Assembly (NCBI GenBank): GCA_023248395.1
Contig: JAHFEQ010000008.1
Location: forward strand, 1-34,300
Source of the DNA: Nitrospirota bacterium
GTDB lineage: Bacteria > Nitrospirota > 9FT-COMBO-42-15 > HDB-SIOI813
DNA: 34,300 bases
Direction of reading: 5' to 3'
The notes beneath the pieces were generated by a model. The model was not told the origin of the DNA. It saw only the letters and a program-made list of their open reading frames with translations, and did no database searches. Positions 7,167-16,117 of this stretch are shown here, one piece after another. The translations under genes and the position numbers were made by a program. Positions within the stretch are counted from its first letter, which is position 1; each line of letters begins with the position of its first letter.

Positions 7167-9979
7167 GCCGCCAGCACCTCGTTCAGATCCTCAAGGATAC
7201 GGTTCACCTCCGGCCCAAAGAGCTGGTGAATCCTGACAGGGCCACCCTTCTCATAGAACGGCGCTAATTCAAGGTCTTCCATGCTGATGCTCAGGGAGGT
7301 GGCGATGTGCTCTTTGATCATCGAGAGCCATTCCCTCTGTTCCGGAGTGAACCGTTTCCCGGCCTTTTCATGATCCAACAGCCATCTGCTAAATCTCCGG
7401 TCCACGGTCTCTGAGAAGGGTTCAAGGATGTTGCTCTCTCCTACGGCAAAGCGGATCAGGGAGATGATGTTGGTCAGGAGCTTTTGCGGCCCTACCCCTC
7501 TGACCTTTGCTTTCTCCAGGTGTTCATAGGCCTGCCAGAGGAGTTCAGGGGTGAGGTTATAGGGCGGTCTTTTGATGGCATCCGCAAGTTCCTTGATCTC
7601 TTCATACACGATGTGACGTCTGCGATAGGGTTTACTGTAGATGATCTGGAGCGCCGATAGCTCATCCCTTTTCTCTTCTATGAATCGCTTGAAGGTATCC
7701 ACAACGGTCCGGGCCTTCTCCTTTGCCTTCTCATCGAAGCCGGCAAAGAGGAGCGCATCTTTGCTTACCGTATCGATGATCTGTTCACTCCTCTTTTTGA
7801 TCTCGATCAGGGTATTTCTCAATACCGGATTGTCAAAAGGGGAACAGGCCACCTTCACCAACTCGTCTGAGGCCTGACGGATCTGCTCTTCTGTCGGCAC
7901 ACCGGTCTTGAAAATCTCCCGTGCCTTCTCTATCTTTTTATCCGGGTCCACGGCATCCAGCAGGTTGTTGATGATCTCTTTTAAGGGCTTCCCATCGGCG
8001 GCAGTCTCTATCTCTCTCCCGTCCTTTTCATCGATCTCTTTCGCCAGCCTTGCAAGCCTTCCGGCCAATGAAATAAGTGTATCCTCGTCCCTATTCCCGA
8101 GGGCAACCGACAGTATGAGTTTATCAAAGGGGATGCCCCTCTTACGCTCCAGCGGCCTTGAGTCTGTCTTGTCATTCTCACAGACCCCCACGGCATCGAT
8201 GATCACAAAGTGGGTTTTATGAACGGCATCGCGTGTGACCGCGTTCAGATCTGTAGGAGAAATAACTCTCGTGCCCCGCCCTTTCATCTGCTCAAAGTAG
8301 ACCCTCGATTTCACATCCCGCATAAATAAGAGGCACTCGAGGGGCTTTATATCCGTGCCTGTTGAGATCATGTCTACGGTCACGGCGACGCGGGGATTGT
8401 AGGAGTTACGAAAACTGGCGATGAGGTCTTCAGGCTTTTCGCCTGTCGTCTTATAGGTGATCTTTTTGCAGAAGTCATTTCCCTTACCAAATTCTTCCCT
8501 GACGATATGGACGATATCTTCGGCGTGGGAATCGTCTTTGGCAAAGATGAGGGTTTTGGGGACATCATTTCTGCCGGGGAATATCTCTGTAAAGAGCTTT
8601 TCCTTAAAGGTCCTGATTACAGTCCTGATCTGATCGGGCGCCACCACATCCCGGTCTAACTGGATCGGTGCATACGCCAGCTCTTCGTCTAATTGCTCCC
8701 ATTTGGTCTTTCTTGTGAGCTTGTCCCTCCTGTCGACATAATAGCCGGCATCCACCTTACTCCCCTTTCCCGTGATCTCGGTCTCGATCCGGTAGACCTC
8801 GTACCCCACATTGACACCGTCTGCAACGGCACGCTCATGGCTATACTCCATGACCAGGTTCTGGTTGAAAAAGCCGAGGGTCTGTTTCGATGGTGTTGCG
8901 GTAAGCCCTATGATAAAGGCGTCAAAATATTCGAGGACCTGTCTCCAGAGATTATAAATAGAGCGGTGGCATTCATCGGTGACGATAAAGTCGAAGGTCT
9001 CAATTGGAATCTGAGGGTTATACAGGACCTCCCTTGCCCTCTCCTCTTCAGGTAAGATATCGAACAGGGACCGCTCTTCCAATTCTGCATCTAACCCCGG
9101 CTCCCCCTTTAGCATGGAATAGAGCCTTTGAATCGTGGTGATGCAGACCCGGCTGACAGGATCGAGGGTATTGGAGGCGAGGTGTTGGACATTGTAGAGT
9201 TCTGTAAACTTCCTCCCGTCATCGGGTGTGACATACTGCTGGAATTCCTTCTTCGCCTGACGCCCCAGGTTACTCCTGTCGACCAGGAACAGGATCCTTC
9301 TTGCATTAGCGAATTTGATCAACCGGTAAATGAAGCTCACGGAGGTATAGGTCTTGCCGCTGCCGGTGGCCATCTGGATGAGCGCCCTCGGTCTTGCCTC
9401 TGAAAAGGATAGGTCGAGGTTTTTGATGGCCTCGATCTGGCAGTCCCTTAATCCCCCCCTTCCCGTTGCAATGCTTCGCAGCAACGAGAACCCAGCCCCT
9501 TTACTAAAGGGGGGTGAGGAGGGAATCAGAGGCGGCATTTGCTTCAGTCTTGTTCGGAGGGTGGCGCTGTTTGAAAGCCACTCTTTCAGGGTCTCCGGCT
9601 TATGAAAGGCAAACACCCTTCGGGAGCGTGTTTCGGGGTCCCGCAGATCCCTGAAAAAGGTCTCAACACCGGTACTCTCATAGGCAAAGGGGAGGGGCTC
9701 CTGGACATGGGGGAGATTCTCAGGGACTCCAACCAGGTAGGCCTGAGATTGCTCTGCCACGCCGCTTAATGTCGTTCCTTCTGGCTTTGCCTCTACAACA
9801 CCAGCCGCCTTTCTATCCACGAAGAGGAGATAATCGGCAGTACCGGATTCGAGAGGAAACTCCCGGACAGCGATACCCAGGGCGGCACTGAGATTTAATT
9901 CCCTCAGGTCTTGCACCTTCCAGCCAGTGGCTTCCAGCAACTTGTCTATATTTTTCCTTGCCTTTTCCTCAGGTTTCAT
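7163..9979 (-). CDS. hsdR: Type I restriction endonuclease subunit R (EcoEI-like)
   Basis: GLRDCQIEAIKNL, Walker A MATGSGKTYTS, DECH box (VTDECHRSIYNLWRQVLEYFDAFIIGLTATP), C-terminal EcoEI-like region. Confidence 0.95.
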   Translation of the reverse strand: MKPEEKARKNIDKLLEATGWKVQDLRELNLSAALGIAVREFPLESGTADYLLFVDRKAAGVVEAKPEGTTLSGVAEQSQAYLVGVPENLPHVQEPLPFAYESTGVETFFRDLRDPETRSRRVFAFHKPETLKEWLSNSATLRTRLKQMPPLIPSSPPFSKGAGFSLLRSIATGRGGLRDCQIEAIKNLDLSFSEARPRALIQMATGSGKTYTSVSFIYRLIKFANARRILFLVDRSNLGRQAKKEFQQYVTPDDGRKFTELYNVQHLASNTLDPVSRVCITTIQRLYSMLKGEPGLDAELEERSLFDILPEEERAREVLYNPQIPIETFDFIVTDECHRSIYNLWRQVLEYFDAFIIGLTATPSKQTLGFFNQNLVMEYSHERAVADGVNVGYEVYRIETEITGKGSKVDAGYYVDRRDKLTRKTKWEQLDEELAYAPIQLDRDVVAPDQIRTVIRTFKEKLFTEIFPGRNDVPKTLIFAKDDSHAEDIVHIVREEFGKGNDFCKKITYKTTGEKPEDLIASFRNSYNPRVAVTVDMISTGTDIKPLECLLFMRDVKSRVYFEQMKGRGTRVISPTDLNAVTRDAVHKTHFVIIDAVGVCENDKTDSRPLERKRGIPFDKLILSVALGNRDEDTLISLAGRLARLAKEIDEKDGREIETAADGKPLKEIINNLLDAVDPDKKIEKAREIFKTGVPTEEQIRQASDELVKVACSPFDNPVLRNTLIEIKKRSEQIIDTVSKDALLFAGFDEKAKEKARTVVDTFKRFIEEKRDELSALQIIYSKPYRRRHIVYEEIKELADAIKRPPYNLTPELLWQAYEHLEKAKVRGVGPQKLLTNIISLIRFAVGESNILEPFSETVDRRFSRWLLDHEKAGKRFTPEQREWLSMIKEHIATSLSISMEDLELAPFYEKGGPVRIHQLFGPEVNRILEDLNEVLAA
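9450..9527. repeat. Palindromic repeat (aatcccccccttccc...ccctttactaaagggg...gggaatc) with nested hairpin, inside hsdR
   Basis: CCCCTTTACTAAAGGGG-type palindrome and internal CGTTGC AATGCTTCGCA GCAACG hairpin; encodes IPSSPPFSKGAGFSLLRSIATGRG between MPPL and GLRDCQ. Confidence 0.75.
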
Positions 9980-10281
9980 AATATTAATTCCTGGGTAGGT
10001 AGTTTATGGGCCAATTCTACTGAGGAATTGAAGCCAGGTCAAGGAAAAGTCCCGATTGATAGTAACCTCTCAGTGGAGCAAGGGTGGGGTCGTTGCCCTG
10101 AGTGACTTGCCAGGGAGCAGTTGGGCAACTGTCTTTTTAAAATTGGGGCGGCAGGCGGAGCCAAAGTTTACACATGGTTTTTTTTATCTGGATGTGCTAA
10201 TTTTTATATTGTAAAAGGAAAAATGTGTTTGTTTCGGCTGATATATGTCAGCCGAGGCAATGAGGGGGAAGGGGGTCGAAG

Positions 10282-10914
10282 ATGGAACTCAGGGAAAAGG
10301 CGTGCGAGATTCTGCGCCGCTTGAGAAGGGAGTATCCCTCCCCAAAAGTTGCCCTTAATTTTAATACCCCTTTTGAATTGCTTGTGGCTACGATCCTCTC
10401 CGCACAAACAACGGATGTCCATGTCAATAAGGTGACTGAGAACCTTTTCAAGAAATATAGATCGGTTAAGGACTATGCAGATACCCCGATCGAGAATCTT
10501 CAGAAAGATGTAAGCTCTGTCAACTTCTATAAGACGAAGGCGAGGAATATCCAGGGGACGGCGAGGATGATCATAGAAAAATTTCACTCAGAGGTCCCGA
10601 AGACGATGGATGACTTGATAAGCCTGCCAGGGGTTGCCCGTAAAACAGCCAATATCGTGCTCTCAAACGTCTACGGTATCGATGAAGGGATTGCTGTAGA
10701 TACCCATGTGAAGAGGGTGTCCTACAGGCTTGGGCTTACGAAAAACGAGGACCCTGTCAGGAGCGAGAGGGATCTGATGGCGATCACCCCCAGGGAGGAA
10801 TGGGGGAATCTATCCCATCTCCTGATATTTCATGGAAGAAAAATATGCCAGGCCAAAAAGCCGAAACATCAGGAATGTGTATTGTATGACATATGTCCGT
10901 CGAATAAGATATGA
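10282..10914 (+). CDS. nth: Endonuclease III
   Basis: HhH LPGVARKTANIVLSNVYG, VDTHVKRVSYRLGL; Fe-S region CQAKKPKHQECVLYDIC. Confidence 0.95.
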   Translation: MELREKACEILRRLRREYPSPKVALNFNTPFELLVATILSAQTTDVHVNKVTENLFKKYRSVKDYADTPIENLQKDVSSVNFYKTKARNIQGTARMIIEKFHSEVPKTMDDLISLPGVARKTANIVLSNVYGIDEGIAVDTHVKRVSYRLGLTKNEDPVRSERDLMAITPREEWGNLSHLLIFHGRKICQAKKPKHQECVLYDICPSNKI

Positions 10915-11483
10915 AAATGGAAAAGCCACAACTCAGAGTCTTTGAACCCAGGAAAAAGGTCGGCCTTGTTGTTGTGATTACAGGCGGTGGAAAGGGAAAG
11001 ACCACCTCGGCACTGGGCATGGCATTACGGGCAGTGGGTTATAACATGAAGGTGTGTATCATCCACTTTATAAAGGGGGATATGTATTCAGGAGAGCTGG
11101 ATGGCATCAGGAGGCTATCCCCTAACGTAGAGGTCCATCTGACAGGTAAGGGGTTCTGCGGGATCATGGGTGACCCGTATCCTTTTGAAGAACACAGGGC
11201 AAATGCCCAGGATGCCATAAGACTCGTGAAGGACAAAATATCTTCAGGAAATTTTGATATTGTCATCCTCGACGAGATAAACAATGCCCTGAAACTTGAA
11301 CTGATCGATCTTCCGCAGGTCTTAGATATTATCGATAATAAGCCGCCACTGATGCACCTTATCCTGACAGGCAGGGATGCCCATCCTGAGGTGATTAAGA
11401 AGGCCCACACCGTCACTGAGGTGAAGGAGATAAAACATGCCTTCCGGCAAGGAATAGAGCCCCAGAAGGGTATTGACTACTAA
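10911..11483 (+). CDS. Cob(I)alamin adenosyltransferase (CobA/BtuR-type)
   Basis: P-loop GGGKGKTTSALGMALRAVG, IVILDEINNAL, LILTGRDAHPEVIKKAHTVTEVKEIKHAF. 4-nt overlap with nth. Confidence 0.9.
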   Translation: MKMEKPQLRVFEPRKKVGLVVVITGGGKGKTTSALGMALRAVGYNMKVCIIHFIKGDMYSGELDGIRRLSPNVEVHLTGKGFCGIMGDPYPFEEHRANAQDAIRLVKDKISSGNFDIVILDEINNALKLELIDLPQVLDIIDNKPPLMHLILTGRDAHPEVIKKAHTVTEVKEIKHAFRQGIEPQKGIDY

Positions 11484-11526
11484 AGCAATTCAGTCACGCC
11501 CACCGTGTCCACTCCAGGCTACCAAT

Positions 11527-12219
11527 TTACAGCAATCCTTTATCTGCAAAGCTCAAAAACCCTCCGTCACCCAGGATGACATGGTCTAAGACCTTTATCC
11601 CGAGGAGGTCGCCGGCGGCCACCAGTCTCTTTGTGATCTCGATATCTTCCGGGCTTGGTGACGGGTCCCCGCTCGGGTGATTATGCAGAAAGATGACCGA
11701 TGCCGCTGAATTTTTAATGGCCTGGATATAGACCTCTCTCGGATGAACAATGCTGGACGTGAGGCAACCCTCTGAGACGGTATAGTCAGCAAAGATCCTG
11801 TTTTTCCCATCCAGCATCAAAAGTCTGAAGACCTCTTTCTTCAGCCCATGGAAATATTGTATATAATGACGGGAAACGTCATAGACATCCCTGCTTGAGA
11901 GTATGCGTCTCTTTTTGCCCAATGGAAATGCGGCAGCCCTTTTGCCTATCTCAAGGGAGGCCTTTATCTGGGCGGCCTTAGCCAAACCTACTCCCTTTAT
12001 AGAACAGAGTTCGTGGATGGTAGCCCCTGCCAGGGCCTTTAAATCTCCATAATGCTGTAATATCTCCATAGCCAGTTCCACAGCGCTCTTCCCTGCGCTG
12101 CCGGTGCGCAGGACTACGGCAAGCAGATGTGCCGTAGAGAGATGATCTTCCCCCTCCTTGATTAATCTTTCCCTCGGCCTCTCATCCTCGGGCCAGTGAT
12201 TGATGCCAACCTTTTTCAT
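11527..12219 (-). CDS. radC: RadC family JAMM-domain protein
   Basis: HNHPSGDPSPSPED JAMM motif; HhH SIKGVGLAKAAQIKA; start reassigned to MKKVGINHWPEDERPRERL. Confidence 0.93.
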   Translation of the reverse strand: MKKVGINHWPEDERPRERLIKEGEDHLSTAHLLAVVLRTGSAGKSAVELAMEILQHYGDLKALAGATIHELCSIKGVGLAKAAQIKASLEIGKRAAAFPLGKKRRILSSRDVYDVSRHYIQYFHGLKKEVFRLLMLDGKNRIFADYTVSEGCLTSSIVHPREVYIQAIKNSAASVIFLHNHPSGDPSPSPEDIEITKRLVAAGDLLGIKVLDHVILGDGGFLSFADKGLL

Positions 12220-12268
12220 AATTGGAATTGTATTTTCTCTCCACATCCTATATACTTTTTTTATTATC

Positions 12269-12865
12269 ATGGCCAGATTTAACCGGATATATAAGGAGCT
12301 CAGTATCGCCTTAGAGGGGCTTAAAAAGGGGATCCTGGAGATAGCGATTACCACAAGCGAAAATACGCAGGTGGCAAAGCTCCTTTTTCAAGTATTCGAA
12401 CTGGAGAAAAAGACAGACAGCCTCTACATCGATATTGGCAAAACGGTTTTTGAACTCCGCCATCTCACCTTTAATGAGATCTTAGATAACAAGGATGTCA
12501 AAGATTACATCCATTCAATCCATTCAATCCAGCAGGATATCCAGACTATAGAAAAAGAGATCAACCTCCTGAGAGAAAACCGTGTCAAGTCCAGGATGGA
12601 GGAAATACAGAGATATATGCGGCGGGGAAACTATACCATTGAGGAGCTTAGGGTAGAGAAAGATTCTCCGGTGACTGGTAAGGAGATCGGCAAACTAAAG
12701 ATTCCTTCCGGAGTTATTATAATATCTGTAATCCACCATGATCTCTTTGCCATGCCGAAAGATAGTCTGTGTCTCACTGAAGGGGACAGGGTTTTTATCT
12801 TAGGTTCAAGGGACAAGATTAATGAAGCGGCATTATTCTTCTCTCCCTCTAAGCACCCTGCCTGA
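12269..12865 (+). CDS. Protein with C-terminal TrkA_C (RCK_C)-like domain
   Basis: C-terminal EELRVEKDSPVTGKEIGKLKIPSGVIIISVIHHDLFAMPKDSLCLTEGDRVFILGSRDKI resembles RCK_C; start reassigned to MARFNRIYKEL. Confidence 0.7.
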   Translation: MARFNRIYKELSIALEGLKKGILEIAITTSENTQVAKLLFQVFELEKKTDSLYIDIGKTVFELRHLTFNEILDNKDVKDYIHSIHSIQQDIQTIEKEINLLRENRVKSRMEEIQRYMRRGNYTIEELRVEKDSPVTGKEIGKLKIPSGVIIISVIHHDLFAMPKDSLCLTEGDRVFILGSRDKINEAALFFSPSKHPA

Positions 12866-14185
12866 CAGGCTGTCATTCACCATACCTGACAATTGGACCT
12901 TAATGAATCCTCCCTTACCCCCTGACACCCCCCCTTTTTCCCCCTTTATTAAAGTGGGATTGACCAGCACCTTTAAATAGTTTCCCGTATATCCCTTAAG
13001 CAGGCCGGTCATCTCATCTTCCTCTTCCTCAATCAGGACATCAACGACCTTCCCAATGTATCTGTTCTTAAACTCCCTGTTCTTTCTCTCTCCCAGCCCC
13101 CTTATGGCATCACTCCTCTTTCGCTTAACATCCCCTTTTACGGTCTCTCTCACATCATAGGCGGCTGTCCCATGCCTCGGCGAATAGGCAAAGACATGCA
13201 GGTAGGTTACAGGAAGCCTTCCTATAAAACTGTGTGTATTCCTGAAATGGTGATCTTCCTCTCCAGGATATCCAACCATGACATCGCATCCTATCCCCGC
13301 ATCTTCAATCCTCCCTCTGATCTTTAGTATCAGATCCCCGAAGAATTCCGGTGTATAGTTTCTGTTCATCTTCAGGAGAATATCCTCATCTCCGCTCTGG
13401 AGAGGGATGTGGAAGTGTTTGCAGATCCTCTCCTCTGAGGCCACAAGGTCTATCAACTTATCCGTGATCTCTCTCGGCTCTATGGAAGACAGTCTGACCC
13501 GCTGTATATCTGTCTCTGTCAACATCCTTTCAATGAGGGACGACAGAGAGGCCTTTGGAGCGAGGTCCCTCCCGTATCCGCCGAGGTGTACCCCGCATAG
13601 CACGATCTCCTTATATCCGGATTGATCCAACGATCTTACCTGCCTTACGGCATCATCCGGGTTCAGGCTTCTGCTCTCTCCTCTCGCAAACGGCACAATG
13701 CAGTAGGAACACCGGCTATCGCACCCATCCTGAACCTTTACAAAGGCCCGTGTCCGTGCCGGGAATTCAGTGAAACCGGGTCGTGATATCATCAATGTAT
13801 GAGAGATATCACCCACAAAAATCTTATGGTCATTCGAATCATCCTCATAATTTTTTAAATAGTCCATAAACGCATACTTCTCTTCATTCCCTAAGACCAT
13901 AGAGACACCTTCAACCTTTGCGATCTCTTCAGGCCTTGTCTGGGCATAACACCCTGTCACAATGACCCGTGCCTTATTGTTTCTCCGGATGGCCCTTCTG
14001 ATAAGCCTTCGTGACTCCACATCCCCTTTCCCTGTCACAGTGCAGGTATTGACGACATAGATGTCTGCCTCATCATCGAATGGGACGATGGTATAGTCCC
14101 TGCTGCCACTGATGGAGGACTGTATCGCAGCGGTATCATATTGATTCACCTTGCATCCTAAGGTAGAAAAGGCTATTCTCATCAA
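12833..14185 (-). CDS. mtaB: tRNA (N6-threonylcarbamoyladenosine(37)) methylthiotransferase MtaB
   Basis: IAFSTLGCKVNQYD, QDGCDSRCSYCIVPFARGESRS (radical SAM), C-terminal TRAM-like region. Confidence 0.93.
   Translation of the reverse strand: MMRIAFSTLGCKVNQYDTAAIQSSISGSRDYTIVPFDDEADIYVVNTCTVTGKGDVESRRLIRRAIRRNNKARVIVTGCYAQTRPEEIAKVEGVSMVLGNEEKYAFMDYLKNYEDDSNDHKIFVGDISHTLMISRPGFTEFPARTRAFVKVQDGCDSRCSYCIVPFARGESRSLNPDDAVRQVRSLDQSGYKEIVLCGVHLGGYGRDLAPKASLSSLIERMLTETDIQRVRLSSIEPREITDKLIDLVASEERICKHFHIPLQSGDEDILLKMNRNYTPEFFGDLILKIRGRIEDAGIGCDVMVGYPGEEDHHFRNTHSFIGRLPVTYLHVFAYSPRHGTAAYDVRETVKGDVKRKRSDAIRGLGERKNREFKNRYIGKVVDVLIEEEEDEMTGLLKGYTGNYLKVLVNPTLIKGEKGGVSGGKGGFIKVQLSGMVNDSLSGRVLRGREE
12906..12961. 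repeat. Palindromic repeat (aatcc...ctttattaaagtgggatt) inside mtaB
   Basis: AATCC/GGATT ends and CCCTTTATTAAAGTGGG core; encodes NPTLIKGEKGGVSGGKGGF inside the TRAM region. Confidence 0.7.
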
Positions 14186-14562
14186 TCAGAAACCCTCCTG
14201 AACACCTTTCTTTTAATAAATACCGCCGTCATGGCCATTATGGCCCCAAACCCGTCTGCAGCAACGTCCTTAATATCCGACGTTCTTGTTGGGACAAAGG
14301 ATTGATGAAACTCGTCACTCACACCATAACCCAGAGTAATGACCACAGTAAAAAGGACAAGCAACAGAAAGTTTACCCCACTCCAGGTGCCACTCAGGGC
14401 ACGAAACAGGAGCGTTGCAAATATGGCATACTCTGACACATGGGCCACCTTGTCAAAAAATGGAAACGGGGCTTTTTTCAAAGGGAAGGGCATGGATGAT
14501 AACAGAAACACAAGGACAGCAAAGATGATCACAGGGCCCCAAAGAGAAATCATCTTCTTCAT
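14182..14562 (-). CDS. VanZ-like membrane protein
   Basis: DKVAHVSEYAIFATLLFRAL...GVSDEFHQSFVPTRTSDIKDVAADGFGA. Confidence 0.85.
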   Translation of the reverse strand: MKKMISLWGPVIIFAVLVFLLSSMPFPLKKAPFPFFDKVAHVSEYAIFATLLFRALSGTWSGVNFLLLVLFTVVITLGYGVSDEFHQSFVPTRTSDIKDVAADGFGAIMAMTAVFIKRKVFRRVSD

Positions 14563-14573
14563 AGCGGATACAC

Positions 14574-15914
14574 TTACCTGATTACCTCTCCCTTCAAAGA
14601 TGCAAGGGTCGCTGAGGTGATCCTGACTGTCAGAATATCGCCTGCCGAGATATCGTCCTCCCTGGGTATATGGACAATCTTAGTCCCCCTGGTACGGCCC
14701 GTCATATTCCCTTTATCCCTCTTACTCTCCCCTTCTATCAAGACATTAAATTCCCTGCCGATACAGGCCTGATTTTTTTTCAGGGTGATACGGTTCTGTA
14801 TCTCTAATACCCTGTTTAGCCTGTCTTTGCCGGTCTCGTGGGGGACCTGTTCTTCATAAAGGCGTGCAGGTGTGTAGGGCCTCTTTGAATATTTAAAGGC
14901 AAAGATGCTATCGTATTGAAGCTCTTCTAATGCCTCAAGGGTCTTATTAAAGTCATCCTCTGTCTCTCCCGGAAATCCTGTAATAATATCCGCTGTAATG
15001 GTAACATCCGGGATGGCCTCACGTAACTTTCTGATCTTCTCTTTATATTCCGGGTAGGTATAATTCCTCTTCATCCGCTCAAGTACACGATCCGAACCCG
15101 ATTGCAACGGCAGATGGAGGTGCTCGCATACCTTCGACAGCTTTACCATGGCATCAATCAGTCTGTCCCCAAAATCCGCCGGATGCGAGGTGATAAATCG
15201 AATCCTCTTAATACCGGAGATGTCATTGATCATGTGGAGCAGATCCGCAAGATCGACATTATTCCCCAGATCCTTTCCGTAGGAGTCTACATTCTGGCCC
15301 AGCAGCGACACCTCTTTATAACCGGCGGATGCAAGCCCCCGGATCTCGCTGCATATCTCCTCTGGCTCCCTGCTCCTCTCGCGCCCCCGTGTATGAGGGA
15401 CCACACAAAAGGTACAGAACTTATCACACCCATCCACAATATTTACATATCCCATCATAGGGTGATTTCTCAGCACGGGAAGACTACTGACCTTTTCCGT
15501 CTTTAACGTCAATCCCTTCCTCCGCCTCTCTGTAGATACACGGCCCTTTGATGTCTCCACCTTTTTCTCAAGGAGCTTTGGGATGTCCGAAATATTATCT
15601 GTCCCGAACACCATGTCCACATAAGGGGCCTTCTTCACGATCTTCCCGCCCTCCTGCTGGGCCACGCAACCCCCCACCCCTATCAGCAGGTCTGGGTTCT
15701 TCTTCTTAAGCTCCAGCAGTCTCCCCAGGTCACTGTAACACTTATACTCTGCCTTCTCCCGGACGCTGCACGTATTGAGGATAATCATGTCGGCGCCATC
15801 CGGAGAATCCGTCAGGGAGTAACCTAATTCGGACAGTACCCCGGCGATCTTCTCTGTGTCGTGCTCATTCATCTGGCAACCAAAGGTCTTGATAAAAAGT
15901 TGCTTCGCCATCAA
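14574..15914 (-). CDS. miaB: tRNA-2-methylthio-N6-dimethylallyladenosine synthase MiaB
   Basis: IKTFGCQMNEHDTEKIAG, VDGCDKFCTFCVVPHTRGRERSR, HLPLQSGSDRVLERMKRNYT. Confidence 0.95.
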   Translation of the reverse strand: MMAKQLFIKTFGCQMNEHDTEKIAGVLSELGYSLTDSPDGADMIILNTCSVREKAEYKCYSDLGRLLELKKKNPDLLIGVGGCVAQQEGGKIVKKAPYVDMVFGTDNISDIPKLLEKKVETSKGRVSTERRRKGLTLKTEKVSSLPVLRNHPMMGYVNIVDGCDKFCTFCVVPHTRGRERSREPEEICSEIRGLASAGYKEVSLLGQNVDSYGKDLGNNVDLADLLHMINDISGIKRIRFITSHPADFGDRLIDAMVKLSKVCEHLHLPLQSGSDRVLERMKRNYTYPEYKEKIRKLREAIPDVTITADIITGFPGETEDDFNKTLEALEELQYDSIFAFKYSKRPYTPARLYEEQVPHETGKDRLNRVLEIQNRITLKKNQACIGREFNVLIEGESKRDKGNMTGRTRGTKIVHIPREDDISAGDILTVRITSATLASLKGEVIR

Positions 15915-16117
15915 TAATTAACCTCCCCATCTAAAATACCTTGTCCTGCCTAAAAATGCAATATCTGTGCTCAATGAAAAACCCCGCAGCCAACGGAGGT
16001 ATTCAATCTCCCCTCCCTTGATGTACAACACCTTTCTGTGCATCTTATACCCTGAGCAGCATAGGTCCTTGTGCATATTTGCCTTTCATGCTCTCTTTCG
16101 TGTAATATCTCTTTAAG

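Noticed and set aside
9980-10281. Possible riboswitch or ncRNA between hsdR and nth
   Set aside because: Looked for cobalamin-type or other conserved boxes because cobA follows nth; found nothing convincing. Probably promoter/UTR and the edge of the R-M island.
12511-12530. Tandem cattcaatcc x2 as a possible repeat array
   Set aside because: Only two 10-bp copies within a coding region; no spacer structure. No CRISPR array seen anywhere in the window.
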